In this document: positions 34,873 through 44,510 of the stretch, piece by piece | How the letters are laid out: each line of letters begins with the position of its first letter | How positions within the stretch are numbered: the first letter of the stretch is position 1 | Source of the DNA: Sphingobium sp. | GTDB taxonomy: Bacteria; Pseudomonadota; Alphaproteobacteria; Sphingomonadales; Sphingomonadaceae | NCBI GenBank assembly: GCA_003248935.1 | Contig: QFQF01000001.1 | Coordinates: 416,273-480,272 of the forward strand | DNA length: 64,000 nucleotides | Reading direction: 5' to 3' | Translations under genes and position numbers: made by a program | Notes under the pieces: model-generated | Databases searched by the model: none | Told to the model about the DNA's origin: nothing | Seen by the model: the letters and a program-made list of their open reading frames with translations, nothing else

Positions 34873-35640
34873 TCAGCGCAGTCCGCGAAACTGTCGCGCG
34901 GCGCCGTCGAGCGCCGCGCGCAGGATCGCGATGTCCGACTGCCAGGCGATGTAGCGGATGCCCCGCGCGATCAGCGCCTCGGCCTCGTCGGCATTCGACG
35001 CGACCGCACCCACATGACGGCCTGCGGCCAGTGCATGGTCGATCACGGTGTCGAGCGCCCGCCGCACGGCCGGGTGGTCCTGCTCTCCCGGCACGCCCAG
35101 CGACTGGCTGAGGTCGGCCGCACCCAGGAACAGCACGTCGATCGACGGCACCGCGCACAGCGCGCCGATGGCATCGACCATCGCCGCGTTCTCGACATGT
35201 ATGGTCAGCAGCGTCCGGTTCGCGTCCCTAAAATAGTCGGACAGCGGCATCGCGCCATAGCGTGCGGACCGGTTCGCCCGCGCGAAGCCGCGTTCGCCCA
35301 GCGGGTGATGGCGGGCATGGCGTACCGCCGCCCTCGCCTCGTCCACCGTCCGGACGGAGGGCACCTGAACACCCGACGCACCACTGTCGAGCGCATGCAA
35401 TATCCCCGTCTCGCCTGCATCCGGAGTCCGCACCACCGCGCCGATGCCCGCCAGTTCGGCGGTCCTGATCAGCATCTCGATCTGCTCATGGGTGAAGCAG
35501 CAATGTTCCACGTCGATGATCACGAAATCGAACCCGGCCATGGCGGTCAGTTCGACCAGAACCGGCGCATTGATCTTCAGAAAGGTACCGAATACGGGTC
35601 GCCCGGCGTCCAGCCGATCCCGGATGTTCAGGTTCGGCAA
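34873..35640 (-). CDS. HpcH/HpaI-family class II aldolase
   Basis: The 255-residue TIM-barrel protein shows the family marks: VFGTFLKINAP near residue 16, FVIIDVEHCCFTHEQI near 40, SGVQVPSVRT near 90, RANRSARYG near 122 and LFLGAADLSQSLG near 170. Family members cleave 2-keto-3-deoxy or 4-hydroxy-2-keto acids to pyruvate and an aldehyde. The start is a TTG at 35640 after GGGAGA; no ATG in frame has a ribosome site. The gene is convergent with the serine hydrolase and divergent from the bicupin. It could be the terminal carbon-carbon cleavage of the pathway here. Confidence 0.87.
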   Translation of the reverse strand: MPNLNIRDRLDAGRPVFGTFLKINAPVLVELTAMAGFDFVIIDVEHCCFTHEQIEMLIRTAELAGIGAVVRTPDAGETGILHALDSGASGVQVPSVRTVDEARAAVRHARHHPLGERGFARANRSARYGAMPLSDYFRDANRTLLTIHVENAAMVDAIGALCAVPSIDVLFLGAADLSQSLGVPGEQDHPAVRRALDTVIDHALAAGRHVGAVASNADEAEALIARGIRYIAWQSDIAILRAALDGAARQFRGLR

Positions 35641-35808
35641 GCATGCTCTCCCGTCTCTCGGCGGCATCGGAACTGATGCCGGACCATGTCCATGCGCCCG
35701 CGACGGACGCAGGGCACTCCGGGCGGGCAGGCGTTCCGTATCGCGAAACGGTCGCGTCCCGTCCCACCCTGCCGCGCGCCGCGGCGCTATGGCCGCTTGG
35801 TCGAAACG

Positions 35809-36645
35809 ATGAATGGGAACTATGCGATGCCGGTCGATGCTCTTTCCAATGGTGCGCGCCTGGTCGCACCCGGCCATGCGGGCGGCGATCCTCGCTTTGC
35901 CCTGGGCCAGAATTTCATCGTCGAATGGATCGGTCCTTCATCCGATACCCGGACCCTGTCGAGCGGCCAGGAACTGATGCTCGTCGTCCATGGCGGCGGC
36001 GCCACCCTGACGGGCGCCTACGGCACGCTGCCGGTCTCGGCCGACGCGGTCGCGATATTGCCGCCGGGTGAGCACGGGCTGTCTCTCGCGTCCGGCGGGC
36101 TGGCGCTTGTCCTGGCGACCGATCGGCCGGACCTCCCGGTTTCAGCGGCGATCAACGCGGGCGAGCCTGACGACGGCCGCATCGCACCGACGGGCGTACC
36201 CTACGCACGGGCCGAGCCGCTGCGCCGCCCCTGGATCAGCCTCATAGCGGACATCGCGCCGCCCGCCGGCAATCCGCGCCTGCGCTTCCTTCAGTCCGCG
36301 ACGATGAGTATCAACCTCGTCGCCTATGATGGTCCCCGCGGCAAAACGGCGCTCAGCCCGCACAAGCACGCCGACATCCAGCAGGGAACGCTGGCGATCG
36401 CCGGCGATTATGTGCATCACCTGCGCACCCCCTGGGGCAAGGACGCGAACCAGTGGATCGCCGACGTCCACCTCCCCGCCGCTCCGGGAACGCTGCTGCT
36501 GATCCCGCCGGAACTGATCCACACGACCGAGGGAGTCGGTGACACGCGGCATGTCCTGATCGATATCTTCGCACCGGTGCGGCGCGACTTCCGGGACAAG
36601 GGCTGGATCGCCAACGCGGGTGATTATGCACCGCCCCCTTCATGA
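35809..36645 (+). CDS. Bicupin-like protein
   Basis: The 278-residue protein seems to hold two cupin barrels. The second has the clearer metal motif, SPHKHADIQQGTLAIAGDYVHHLRTPW near residue 185 (read as separate short histidine motifs HKH and VHH), closing with LLIPPELIHTTEGVG near 245. The first half (ELMLVVHGGGATLTG, VAILPPGEHGLSL) lacks most metal ligands. It may be a dioxygenase or isomerase of the cluster. ATG 35809 is used; the ATG at 35827 has a slightly better upstream GGGAAC. Its last six bases overlap the convergent lipoprotein gene. Confidence 0.72.
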   Translation: MNGNYAMPVDALSNGARLVAPGHAGGDPRFALGQNFIVEWIGPSSDTRTLSSGQELMLVVHGGGATLTGAYGTLPVSADAVAILPPGEHGLSLASGGLALVLATDRPDLPVSAAINAGEPDDGRIAPTGVPYARAEPLRRPWISLIADIAPPAGNPRLRFLQSATMSINLVAYDGPRGKTALSPHKHADIQQGTLAIAGDYVHHLRTPWGKDANQWIADVHLPAAPGTLLLIPPELIHTTEGVGDTRHVLIDIFAPVRRDFRDKGWIANAGDYAPPPS

Positions 36646-37623
36646 ACGCAGGGCGCGCGCTTCCTCGTAGACGGAACGATCGATCAGCGGGGCTAGGTCG
36701 GCACGCGACCGCGCGGGACGTCCCTCGCGTTCTGCCAGCCACTGCTCCTCTTGGGTCATCACATCCAGCATGTCGTCGGCAAAGCCCGCCGTGAACGCCT
36801 GATGCTTCCAGCAGCGGGCGACTTCCTCCGGCGTGTAGCCGCCCGCCTGCACGACCATCGCCTGTGCTTGTGCCGGGTTGCGGTTCATCGCGCTCGTCGC
36901 GTCCATGATCGCGCGGACGAGCGCCACGATGGCGCGCCGCTTGTCCGGGTCGGCCAGCGCCCCGGCCGTGCTGTTCAGGTTGAACAGTTCACGATAGACG
37001 CCCGCGCCGCTGAATTCCACGGCGTCGTCTCCCAATGCATGGACCGCATTTTCGCTGTGCGGCTCCCACATCGCGATCGCGTCGGCCTCCCGGTTGGCGA
37101 TCGCCGTCACCATTGCGGGGATCGGCATGGGCTGCACGATCGTCACATCGGCGATGCTCATCCCCTCGCGCGCCAGCATGCGGGACAGGAAATAGCCTGC
37201 GGAGGTGAGCGTCAGCGTTGCCACCCGCTTGCCCCGCAGATCGGCGACGCTGGATATCCCGGCCGACCGGCGCGCGACGATCCGGTACAGCCCCTCGGCC
37301 ACGGTCATGATGATCCGCATGTCGGGGCGTCGCGCCGAAAAGCGCAATGCCTGCGTCTCGGCATTGGTGGCCACGTCCGCGACGTTGTCCGCGCTGACCA
37401 GATTGGCCGCGCCACCGGGATGGACCACCGTACCGGCGGGAAAGATGTCGCGGACCGCCAGAAGCACGGGCGCGAGTTCGACGACCCCCTTCGCACCATA
37501 GACGGAGAGCGGATACAGTGCGCTCCGTCCCGGCGCGCTGACGCCCCGTGCACCCGCGCATCCGGTCATCAGCAGGGGCAGGCCCAGCATCCCGACCACC
37601 ATGTCGCGTCGTTCGAATTCCAT
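36640..37623 (-). CDS. NMT1/SsuA-like substrate-binding lipoprotein without a permease
   Basis: The 327-residue product has a lipoprotein leader (RRDMVVGMLGLPLLMTGC) and a type II periplasmic-binding fold: NLVSADNVADVATNAET near residue 80, DLRGKRVATLTLTSAGYFLSRML near 135 in segments, and AIANREADAIAMWEPH near 180. That pattern belongs to NitT/TauT, NMT1-type binding proteins for sulfonates, pyrimidines or aromatics. No ABC ATPase or permease gene is near. It may deliver to another transporter or serve as a sensor. ATG at 37623 follows GGAGAGG. Confidence 0.82.
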   Translation of the reverse strand: MEFERRDMVVGMLGLPLLMTGCAGARGVSAPGRSALYPLSVYGAKGVVELAPVLLAVRDIFPAGTVVHPGGAANLVSADNVADVATNAETQALRFSARRPDMRIIMTVAEGLYRIVARRSAGISSVADLRGKRVATLTLTSAGYFLSRMLAREGMSIADVTIVQPMPIPAMVTAIANREADAIAMWEPHSENAVHALGDDAVEFSGAGVYRELFNLNSTAGALADPDKRRAIVALVRAIMDATSAMNRNPAQAQAMVVQAGGYTPEEVARCWKHQAFTAGFADDMLDVMTQEEQWLAEREGRPARSRADLAPLIDRSVYEEARALRS

Positions 37624-37711
37624 GCCCTTGCCTCTCCTGTATCGTTGCATCTCGCCGGGCGAAGCGGTGTGAAGGCCCGCTCCGACCGGCAGGGCTGAAT
37701 GCCGGCCGGTC

Positions 37712-40702
37712 CTAGAATTTGACGCGGACGCCGGCCTTGTATCGTGCCCCGAACGTATCGTGGTAGATCGGGTTGGTCGGGTAGAAGGAACCGAGCGCGG
37801 AGCCGCCGCCGCCCGGCGCCACCGGCGGATCGACATCGAAGATATTGTCGATCACGCCATATATCTCCAGCCCGTCCCCCTTGCCGAACGCCTTCATGCG
37901 ATAGGTGAGGCCCAGCGAGAAGGTGGTCATGGACTTGACCCTGTTGGTGGAGATGCTGTTCGCCAGATACGGGCTGTAGCCGTCATCCTCCGGCCCGATG
38001 CGGGCGATGTCCAGCTTGCCGCCGCCGACGCGCGACATGCGCAGGGTCGCGGTGAACGGCTCCGTGCTGTATGTCAGGAAGCCGCTCCACATCCATTTCG
38101 GCGCGGGTGTGAAATCACCGGCATCCCGCTGTTGCCCGACCTGCCCGGCATAGTTGATGGCAGGCACGTCCGGCGTCGCCCGGATCAGGAAGTCGTACTG
38201 GTGGTTGCCCAGCACCCGCAGGTTGATGGCGCCCGGCCAGTCGGCGACGACATTGCGCAGCGGCAGGTTATACTCGAATTCCAGGTCAAGCCCCCGCGCT
38301 GTGAAGCGGCCCAGATTGACGCGCGTCGCGTTGATGAAGGTGATGTCCTGCGGTGACGCGCCATAGGTGATCCGGTCGCAGAAGATGTCGTATTGCGCGC
38401 AGAAATCGACCACCCGCTGCCCGGAGAGCGCCGTCACCGCATCGCGGATCTTGATCTCGTACCAGTCGACGCCGATCCGCAGGCCGGGGATGAACGATGG
38501 CGTCACCACGACGCCCAGCGTGGTGGTATCCGCCTTTTCCGCCCCTAGTTCGAAGCTGCCTCCGCCCAGGATCGGTGTCGCATCGTCGCCGCCGGCCGGT
38601 GATCCGGGAATATTGGGATTGTCGACCGTTCCCTGCGTCGTGCCCGGCTCGCTGGCGATCTCCTTCAGGAACAGCTCCCGGAAACCCGCCACGCGAATGT
38701 CGCGCGAACGGGTGGCGCGGAACCGCAGGAGGTCGAACGGCTCGTATATCGCGCCCAGCTTCCAGCTGAACGCCTGCGTCACCTTCGACGCGCCGGTGAA
38801 GTCGTCGCGGCTCCTGTTCCGCGTCCAGCGGCCTGCGGCGTTCAGTTCCAGCGCGTCACCGAACATCGAATCCTTGAACACCGGCAGGTTGGCCTCGCCA
38901 AAGCCCTCCAGCACCTGGATCGACCCGGCGAAGTCCTGACCGAAGGTGAGGCCGTAGTCGGTGTAATCGGGAATGTCGTGATGCCAGACATCCCCCTTTT
39001 CCGAACGGAAGTCGACGCCCGCAGCGATGCCGATCGGCCCCGCGGACCGGTCCTCGAACAGGCTGCCCCGGACGCTGGCGGACGCGGCGTGCTGCCTGAA
39101 GGTGAAATCCTCGAAGATCGGGCGGTACGCATAGTCGATCGACGCCTGCGACATGTTGTTGAGGCCGAAGATGTTCATCGGCGCGCATCCCTGCGCCCGC
39201 GGATCAGGATTGGCCTTCAGCAGTTCGGCGCAGACGATATTGCCCGTCGCCGGGTCCACCACCGCGTCGAGGGCATAGATGAAGGGTGTGTTCACCCGTG
39301 CCCGGCTCGCCGTCTGCTTCCGCTTGTTCTGCCCATATTGGTAATAGGCGTCGAACACCCAGCTGCCGCCCAGCTTGCCGGTGACGCCGAACGCGCCGCG
39401 AAACACGTTCGCCTCGACTTCGTTGCGATTCTCGATCTGGCCGTCCAGGTCCTTGCCCAGGCTGAACGAGGTGCCATTGAGAAGGGCCTTCAGCGAGGCG
39501 GGCAGGAAGGCGTTGGTGGCCTTCACGAACATCGTGGAACGCGGACCGACGGTCGACGCGACCGACGACGCCGAACGGTTGGCATAGGTGAACTCGCCGT
39601 TCAGTTCCCAGTCGGGCGTCAGCGCGAAGCTGCCGTAGGCATAGCCGACATAGCGCTTCATCGGCGTACGGATCGGCGAGTTGGCATAGGTGGATTCGCC
39701 ATCTCCGCCCATGCGGCCGCCAAAGCCCTGCGACGACACGAACATGCCGGGATCGAAGTCGAGGATCGCCGTCCCGTCGTCGCTGAACCGCTTGTTGCGG
39801 GCGGCCAGCGCGGCCGGCGCGCGGTTGCGCACCACGCCGTGCGCGTCATTGAACGCCTGCCTGGAATTCGGCGCGATCACATAATTGGGCAGGCCATAGC
39901 CGGGCGATCCGGGAATGTTATAGCCCGACAGCGCTCCGTTGGGCAGGATGGTGCTGGAATTGTTGAAATAGTCCCAGCCTTCGGCGCACCACGCCCGCAC
40001 CTCGGAACAGTTCCCGATGCCGTCCTGCTTCTGATATTCCAGCGCCACCGCGAAATGGGCCCGGTCGTCGGCGAAACGGGTGCCCCAGGCAGCCGATCCG
40101 TGCCAGCTCCGGCCGTCGCCCCGCGCGGTCTGGCCATAGTCGACCTCGCCCTTGAAGCCGGTGAAGTTGCGGTTGAGGATGACGTTGACGACCCCTGCCA
40201 CCGCGTCGGAGCCATAGGCGGCGGAGGCGCCGCCGGTCACCGTCTCGATACGCTCAATGATCGCGGACGGAATGACGTTCAGGTCGACCGCGCCGCCATC
40301 GGAGCTGGGCACGAACCGGCGCGTGTTGACCAGTGTCAGGGTGCGGGTGCCGGCGCCCGGATTGAGCCCGCGCAGGTTGACGAACGCGGACCCGACATTC
40401 GGGCTGGTGCCGTAACCCACGTTCGCGTCGGATTGGGTCGACACGTTCTGCGGGATCAGGCGGATGGTCTCGGCCACGTTGACCTGACCCAGATTGCTCA
40501 TCAGTTCCGCCGACACCACCGTGCGCGGCGTCGGCGCATCAAGGCCGCTGCGCGCAACGCGCGATCCGGTAACGACGATATCGGATACGGTCGGTGACTT
40601 TTCCTGCCCCTCCCGCGCCCCGTCCTGTGCCCACGCGGGCGAAGACTGGCACAGGGCTGTCAGCGCGACGCCGACCATCCAACAAGTAAACGGCTTGCCC
40701 AT
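37712..40702 (-). CDS. TonB-dependent receptor, large GGASAAYGSDA type
   Basis: The 996-residue product has a signal peptide ending PAWAQD, a TonB box (VSDIVVTGSRVAR, near residue 38), the plug motif ETVTGGASAAYGSDAVAG near 155 and a C terminus of GARYKAGVRVKF. It belongs to the same class as the receptor at 30755 but is clearly different in the barrel. The NMT1-like lipoprotein gene starts 88 bases after its stop, so the two may be one unit for uptake of the same compound. The ligand is unknown. Confidence 0.9.
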   Translation of the reverse strand: MGKPFTCWMVGVALTALCQSSPAWAQDGAREGQEKSPTVSDIVVTGSRVARSGLDAPTPRTVVSAELMSNLGQVNVAETIRLIPQNVSTQSDANVGYGTSPNVGSAFVNLRGLNPGAGTRTLTLVNTRRFVPSSDGGAVDLNVIPSAIIERIETVTGGASAAYGSDAVAGVVNVILNRNFTGFKGEVDYGQTARGDGRSWHGSAAWGTRFADDRAHFAVALEYQKQDGIGNCSEVRAWCAEGWDYFNNSSTILPNGALSGYNIPGSPGYGLPNYVIAPNSRQAFNDAHGVVRNRAPAALAARNKRFSDDGTAILDFDPGMFVSSQGFGGRMGGDGESTYANSPIRTPMKRYVGYAYGSFALTPDWELNGEFTYANRSASSVASTVGPRSTMFVKATNAFLPASLKALLNGTSFSLGKDLDGQIENRNEVEANVFRGAFGVTGKLGGSWVFDAYYQYGQNKRKQTASRARVNTPFIYALDAVVDPATGNIVCAELLKANPDPRAQGCAPMNIFGLNNMSQASIDYAYRPIFEDFTFRQHAASASVRGSLFEDRSAGPIGIAAGVDFRSEKGDVWHHDIPDYTDYGLTFGQDFAGSIQVLEGFGEANLPVFKDSMFGDALELNAAGRWTRNRSRDDFTGASKVTQAFSWKLGAIYEPFDLLRFRATRSRDIRVAGFRELFLKEIASEPGTTQGTVDNPNIPGSPAGGDDATPILGGGSFELGAEKADTTTLGVVVTPSFIPGLRIGVDWYEIKIRDAVTALSGQRVVDFCAQYDIFCDRITYGASPQDITFINATRVNLGRFTARGLDLEFEYNLPLRNVVADWPGAINLRVLGNHQYDFLIRATPDVPAINYAGQVGQQRDAGDFTPAPKWMWSGFLTYSTEPFTATLRMSRVGGGKLDIARIGPEDDGYSPYLANSISTNRVKSMTTFSLGLTYRMKAFGKGDGLEIYGVIDNIFDVDPPVAPGGGGSALGSFYPTNPIYHDTFGARYKAGVRVKF

Positions 40703-40892
40703 ACATCTCCCCTTTGATGTTGTTCTTCGGGGTCGTTAGGGCGCGCGCGGAATCAAATCTTTCGAATACTCGCAACGTTTCGCATACCGGAATTATTACC
40801 GCATTCGGAATTCCAGAAACAATTTCTTCCGATCTGAATTGCGCGGAACATGCTCTTGATACTGGACGGTTTTACAAAGGGCACATGCCACC

Positions 40893-42503
40893 TCATCCGC
40901 CCGATCCGTTGACCGCTCCCTCAGGCTGGGTGCAGGTGAAGGCACCGGCCTGCTTCGCGTCGCCGCCGCGATAGCGGGGATAGGCGGGATAGGGGCACAG
41001 CGGCCGCGTTTCCTTCGCCGGGGCGCGCCGGGCGGCGGTGATCGCCTCAGGCGCCTTGCCCTGCTCCACCCAGTCGACGATCGCGCCGAGCATGTCGAAC
41101 TGGTCGAACGCGTTGCCGCCCTGACAGTGGAGCATGCCCGGCACCATGTAGAAGCGGCTGGCGTCGGTGAACGCCTTGCCGTTCGCCTTCGCCGCCCGCT
41201 CATAATAGTCCCAGGTCGCGAAGGCGGAGAACCAGAAGTCCGACACCCCGTGGAAGAACAGGATCTTCCCGCAATGGTCGAGATAGGTGTTGAGGTTCGT
41301 CCAGTAATTGGTGTCTGTCAGGCGCTGTGATGCATTGTTGCGCAGTTCATGGATGCGCGCATCGAGGTCGATCTCGGTCGCGTCGCTCGCCGGTCCGAAC
41401 GGCCCCGGCGCGCCGGACGGCAGATAACCCATCGGCGTCGCGACGATGCCGGTGTCGTAGGGAACGGGGGCATAGATCGGATAGCCCGCCTTGTCCTTCG
41501 GCCCGGCAAAGGCGAGCGTCATCGCCCGCACCTGTCCGGCACTCAGGCACCCGTCGGTCTTCGCGCCCGCGCATTGCAGCTTCGCCGGATCGAACCGGCA
41601 CTGGGCGACATTCTCGATGATCCCGTCCTTCAGCCCATCGATCCCGTCGCACTGGGCGAGCATGCCGTCCAGGACGGTCTTGCGGTCGGCGGCGGTCAAC
41701 AGTTGCGCCATGACCGGCTTGCCGTCCGGCCCCTTCGGCGCGGCCTGGTTGAACAGGACCTGGGTATAGGCGATCGCCAGGTTGGAATCCCCGGTCCGCA
41801 TCGCCGGTGCGCCGACGATGATGCCGTCGAACAGCTCGGGATAGCGCTGGAACGCCAGCATCGCCTCCCGCCCGCCGGTCGAGCATCCGGCCATGTAGCT
41901 GTGGGCGATCGGCCGCGCATAATAAGCGCCGGTGATCGCCTTGCCGACCTGCGTCGCCGTCTCGACTGACGCTTCGGCGAAATCGAGCGCCGCGCGCTGG
42001 TCGACCATGAACGTGCCGTCGAACACCGCGCCTTCATGGCCGCTGTCGTGCGATATCACGGCAAAGCCGCGCGCCAGCGCGGGCCTGCCGTCCGCCGCGA
42101 CCGGGCCGACCGGATCGAGCACCGATCCGTTGAGGCCGCCCCCGCCCTGCAGCAGGAAGCGCCCGGCCCAGGCATCGGGCAGGGCGAGCGAGAAGCGGAT
42201 GCCATAGTCCTTGCCGCCGGCGCCCTTGCGCGCGCCGATGATGCCGTCGACCCGACAATGGGCGGGAATGGCGCTCGATATGCGCCAGCCGTGCGCGTTC
42301 ACCTGATCCCTGGGTGCCACCGCCGCGACCCGCTTCGCCGACAGGATCGCCACGCCCTTGCCGAAGGGCTGGCCCTGCAGGCTCGCGCACGCATCGGCCG
42401 CGGGCGGCGGCGGTTCGGCGGCTGCCGCCACGCCCGATGCCGCGGCCAGTCCGGCGGCCGCCGTCAGGACGGTGGCGAGAAGATCGGCTTTACCTGTGCG
42501 CAT
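40893..42503 (-). CDS. Tannase/feruloyl esterase family protein
   Basis: The 536-residue secreted protein matches the tannase family: a signal peptide, LQGGGGLNGSV near residue 125, the nucleophile GCSTGGRE near 205, the acid in HGVSDFW near 440 and the histidine in MVPGMLHCQGG near 480. The cysteines next to the catalytic serine and histidine are present, so the family's disulfide that joins them can form. It should cleave phenolic esters such as ferulate from xylan or gallate from tannin. ATG at 42503 has only a weak GGGG upstream. It precedes the TonB gene at 40702 by 190 bases. Confidence 0.88.
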   Translation of the reverse strand: MRTGKADLLATVLTAAAGLAAASGVAAAAEPPPPAADACASLQGQPFGKGVAILSAKRVAAVAPRDQVNAHGWRISSAIPAHCRVDGIIGARKGAGGKDYGIRFSLALPDAWAGRFLLQGGGGLNGSVLDPVGPVAADGRPALARGFAVISHDSGHEGAVFDGTFMVDQRAALDFAEASVETATQVGKAITGAYYARPIAHSYMAGCSTGGREAMLAFQRYPELFDGIIVGAPAMRTGDSNLAIAYTQVLFNQAAPKGPDGKPVMAQLLTAADRKTVLDGMLAQCDGIDGLKDGIIENVAQCRFDPAKLQCAGAKTDGCLSAGQVRAMTLAFAGPKDKAGYPIYAPVPYDTGIVATPMGYLPSGAPGPFGPASDATEIDLDARIHELRNNASQRLTDTNYWTNLNTYLDHCGKILFFHGVSDFWFSAFATWDYYERAAKANGKAFTDASRFYMVPGMLHCQGGNAFDQFDMLGAIVDWVEQGKAPEAITAARRAPAKETRPLCPYPAYPRYRGGDAKQAGAFTCTQPEGAVNGSGG

Positions 42504-43003
42504 GATGATGACCCCATTTTTAACGATTATTGACCGGCGTCCGCGCCGTGTCGACCGCGTTCGGCTACCCTGATCGGGCGCGCGGAAAGATGCTATGGAA
42601 TGATGTGGGGACGGACGCGCCAGGCGCCCGCCCCCGTTCCGGTGTGCAGCCCGGAACCGTGATCGAACCGGCGGCCCCATGCTCGGCCGGCTGGAAATGT
42701 AATCGATACTCATTTATATAGGAGATGTTTCGGACGAATGACAGCCCGCAATTACGTGCCCGTTTTTGTCTCATCCCGCTGCCATCCGCGCCCTCTCCCG
42801 GCGATCCACGCGCTGTACCAGTCAAAAACGCTCCTTGCAATCGATTGCTATCCTGATAGCGCAGGGGACGACGGGACGCAATACGAACCGGCGGGGACGC
42901 AGGCTGAACGGCCGATCCGCCCGCAACCGATTGCCCCGGCACACCACGCCCGCGATAAGAGGGCGGGCGAACGACAACAGACCGGGTCATGGGAGAGACG
43001 AGA
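42504..43003. other. 500-base divergent gap between tannase and MFS genes
   Basis: I see no credible gene. The gap holds the exact operator GCAATCGATTGC at 42837-42848, 156 bases before the MFS start, and a weak relative TAATCGATAC at 42700-42709. The area about 42690-42860 is AT-richer than its surroundings, as expected for promoters. Confidence 0.55.
42837..42848. promoter_or_regulatory. LacI-type operator GCAATCGATTGC before the MFS gene
   Basis: Exact copy of the palindrome at 15974, 24787 and 24876, about 27 kb from the LacI gene. It ties this sugar-type carrier to that regulon. Confidence 0.66.
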
Positions 43004-44251
43004 ATGCATGCGACCGCCGATCAACCGACGCATCCGGCACGGGCACCGATGCAGGCACCGGCATTGCTGAAGGCGCTGATCTTCCTGATGTTCGCCATGT
43101 TCGCGATGACGACCGATTCCGTCGGCACCGTCATTCCGGAGGTGATCCGTGAATTCCGCCTGGGCCTGACGGCGGGCGGCTCGTTCCAGTATGCGACGAT
43201 GTCGGGCATCGGCATCTCCGCGATCGCGCTCGGCTTCCTGGCCGACCGGATCGGGCGGAAACCGACGATCCTGATCGGTCTCGCGCTGTTCGGCCTCAGC
43301 TCCGCCTTCTTCGCGGCGGGCCATAACTTCCTCTTCTTCGTCACCCTGCTGTTCTTCTCGGGCCTGGGCATCGGCATCTTCAAGGCGGGGGCCCTCGCCC
43401 TGATCGGCGATATTTCGCATTCGACCCGTGAACACCGCACGATCATGAACCTGGTCGAGGGGTTCTTCGGCGTCGGCGCGATCGTCGGCCCCGCGCTCGT
43501 CGTCTTCCTGATGCAGCAGGGCACGAGCTGGAAGTGGATCTATTTCATCGCCGCCGGGCTGTGCGCGCTGCTGGTCATCGGCACGATGCGCGCCGATTTT
43601 CCCGCCGCCCATGCGCAGCAGGCGGAACCGGCCGACCCGCGCGCCGCCGCGCGCCTGCTCGCCGACCCCACCGCATGGTTCTTCGGCGCGGCGCTGATGC
43701 TCTATGTGGGGGCGGAGGCCGCGATCTACGTCTGGGCGCCCACCTTCCTCGCCGGCTATGCCGGGCCGAACCAGTGGCTCGCGGTCTATGCGGTGTCGAT
43801 CTTCTTCGTGCTGCGCGCCGCCGGGCGGTTCCTGGGCGTCTGGCTGCTCTCGCGCTTCGACTGGGCCGGCGTCCTGGCTTTCTGCGTGGGCGGCATGACG
43901 CTGCTGTTCTGGCTGGCGGTGCTGGGCGGCGTCGGCGTCGCCATCTATGCGCTGCCCGCCACCGGCCTGTTCATGTCGGTGCTGTACCCGACGCTCAACT
44001 CGACCGGGATCAGCTGCTTTGAAAAGAGTCGCCACGGCTCGGTCGCGGGTCTGCTGCTGTTCTTCACCTGCGTCAGCGCGGTGTTCGCGCCGCTCGCCAT
44101 GGCCCTGCTGGGCGACTGGATGGCCGATGCCGCCTATGCGGTCGCGCTCGGCGCGCTGTTCGCCACGGGGCTGCTGGTGCTGTGCCTGTGGAACTGGCGC
44201 GCGCGGCCCTTCGCCGCACGCCTCAGCGACCGGGACCACGCCGACTACTGA
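43004..44251 (+). CDS. MFS transporter
   Basis: The 415-residue carrier has 12 hydrophobic helices and the MFS loop motif GFLADRIGRKPTILIG near residue 80. The substrate is not clear from sequence. The exact LacI operator upstream, shared with the GH68 and TonB genes, suggests a sugar. ATG at 43004 is preferred over 42989 because GGGAGAGACGAGA lies directly before it. Confidence 0.85.
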   Translation: MHATADQPTHPARAPMQAPALLKALIFLMFAMFAMTTDSVGTVIPEVIREFRLGLTAGGSFQYATMSGIGISAIALGFLADRIGRKPTILIGLALFGLSSAFFAAGHNFLFFVTLLFFSGLGIGIFKAGALALIGDISHSTREHRTIMNLVEGFFGVGAIVGPALVVFLMQQGTSWKWIYFIAAGLCALLVIGTMRADFPAAHAQQAEPADPRAAARLLADPTAWFFGAALMLYVGAEAAIYVWAPTFLAGYAGPNQWLAVYAVSIFFVLRAAGRFLGVWLLSRFDWAGVLAFCVGGMTLLFWLAVLGGVGVAIYALPATGLFMSVLYPTLNSTGISCFEKSRHGSVAGLLLFFTCVSAVFAPLAMALLGDWMADAAYAVALGALFATGLLVLCLWNWRARPFAARLSDRDHADY

Positions 44252-44510
44252 ACGGAACCGGGCGGGCGGGACGCGTCTCCGATTGCCCCGCCTCCCGGCC
44301 GCCTGTCCATTGCGGAGCAACCGGCATCTTCGTCTCCTGAAGCGTCGCTTTGGTCGCGGACCACTGTCGCCTTGCCCTCGCCCGGTCCATGGCCCGAATC
44401 GGCCAGCAGGGTCGCTAGGGCAAAACGTGACAGTGGTTTCATATCCAAATGGCTTGACGCAGCGTTCCCGGCTGTTTCAAGCCTTCGACCGGTCGGGGGG
44501 TGACAGGTCG

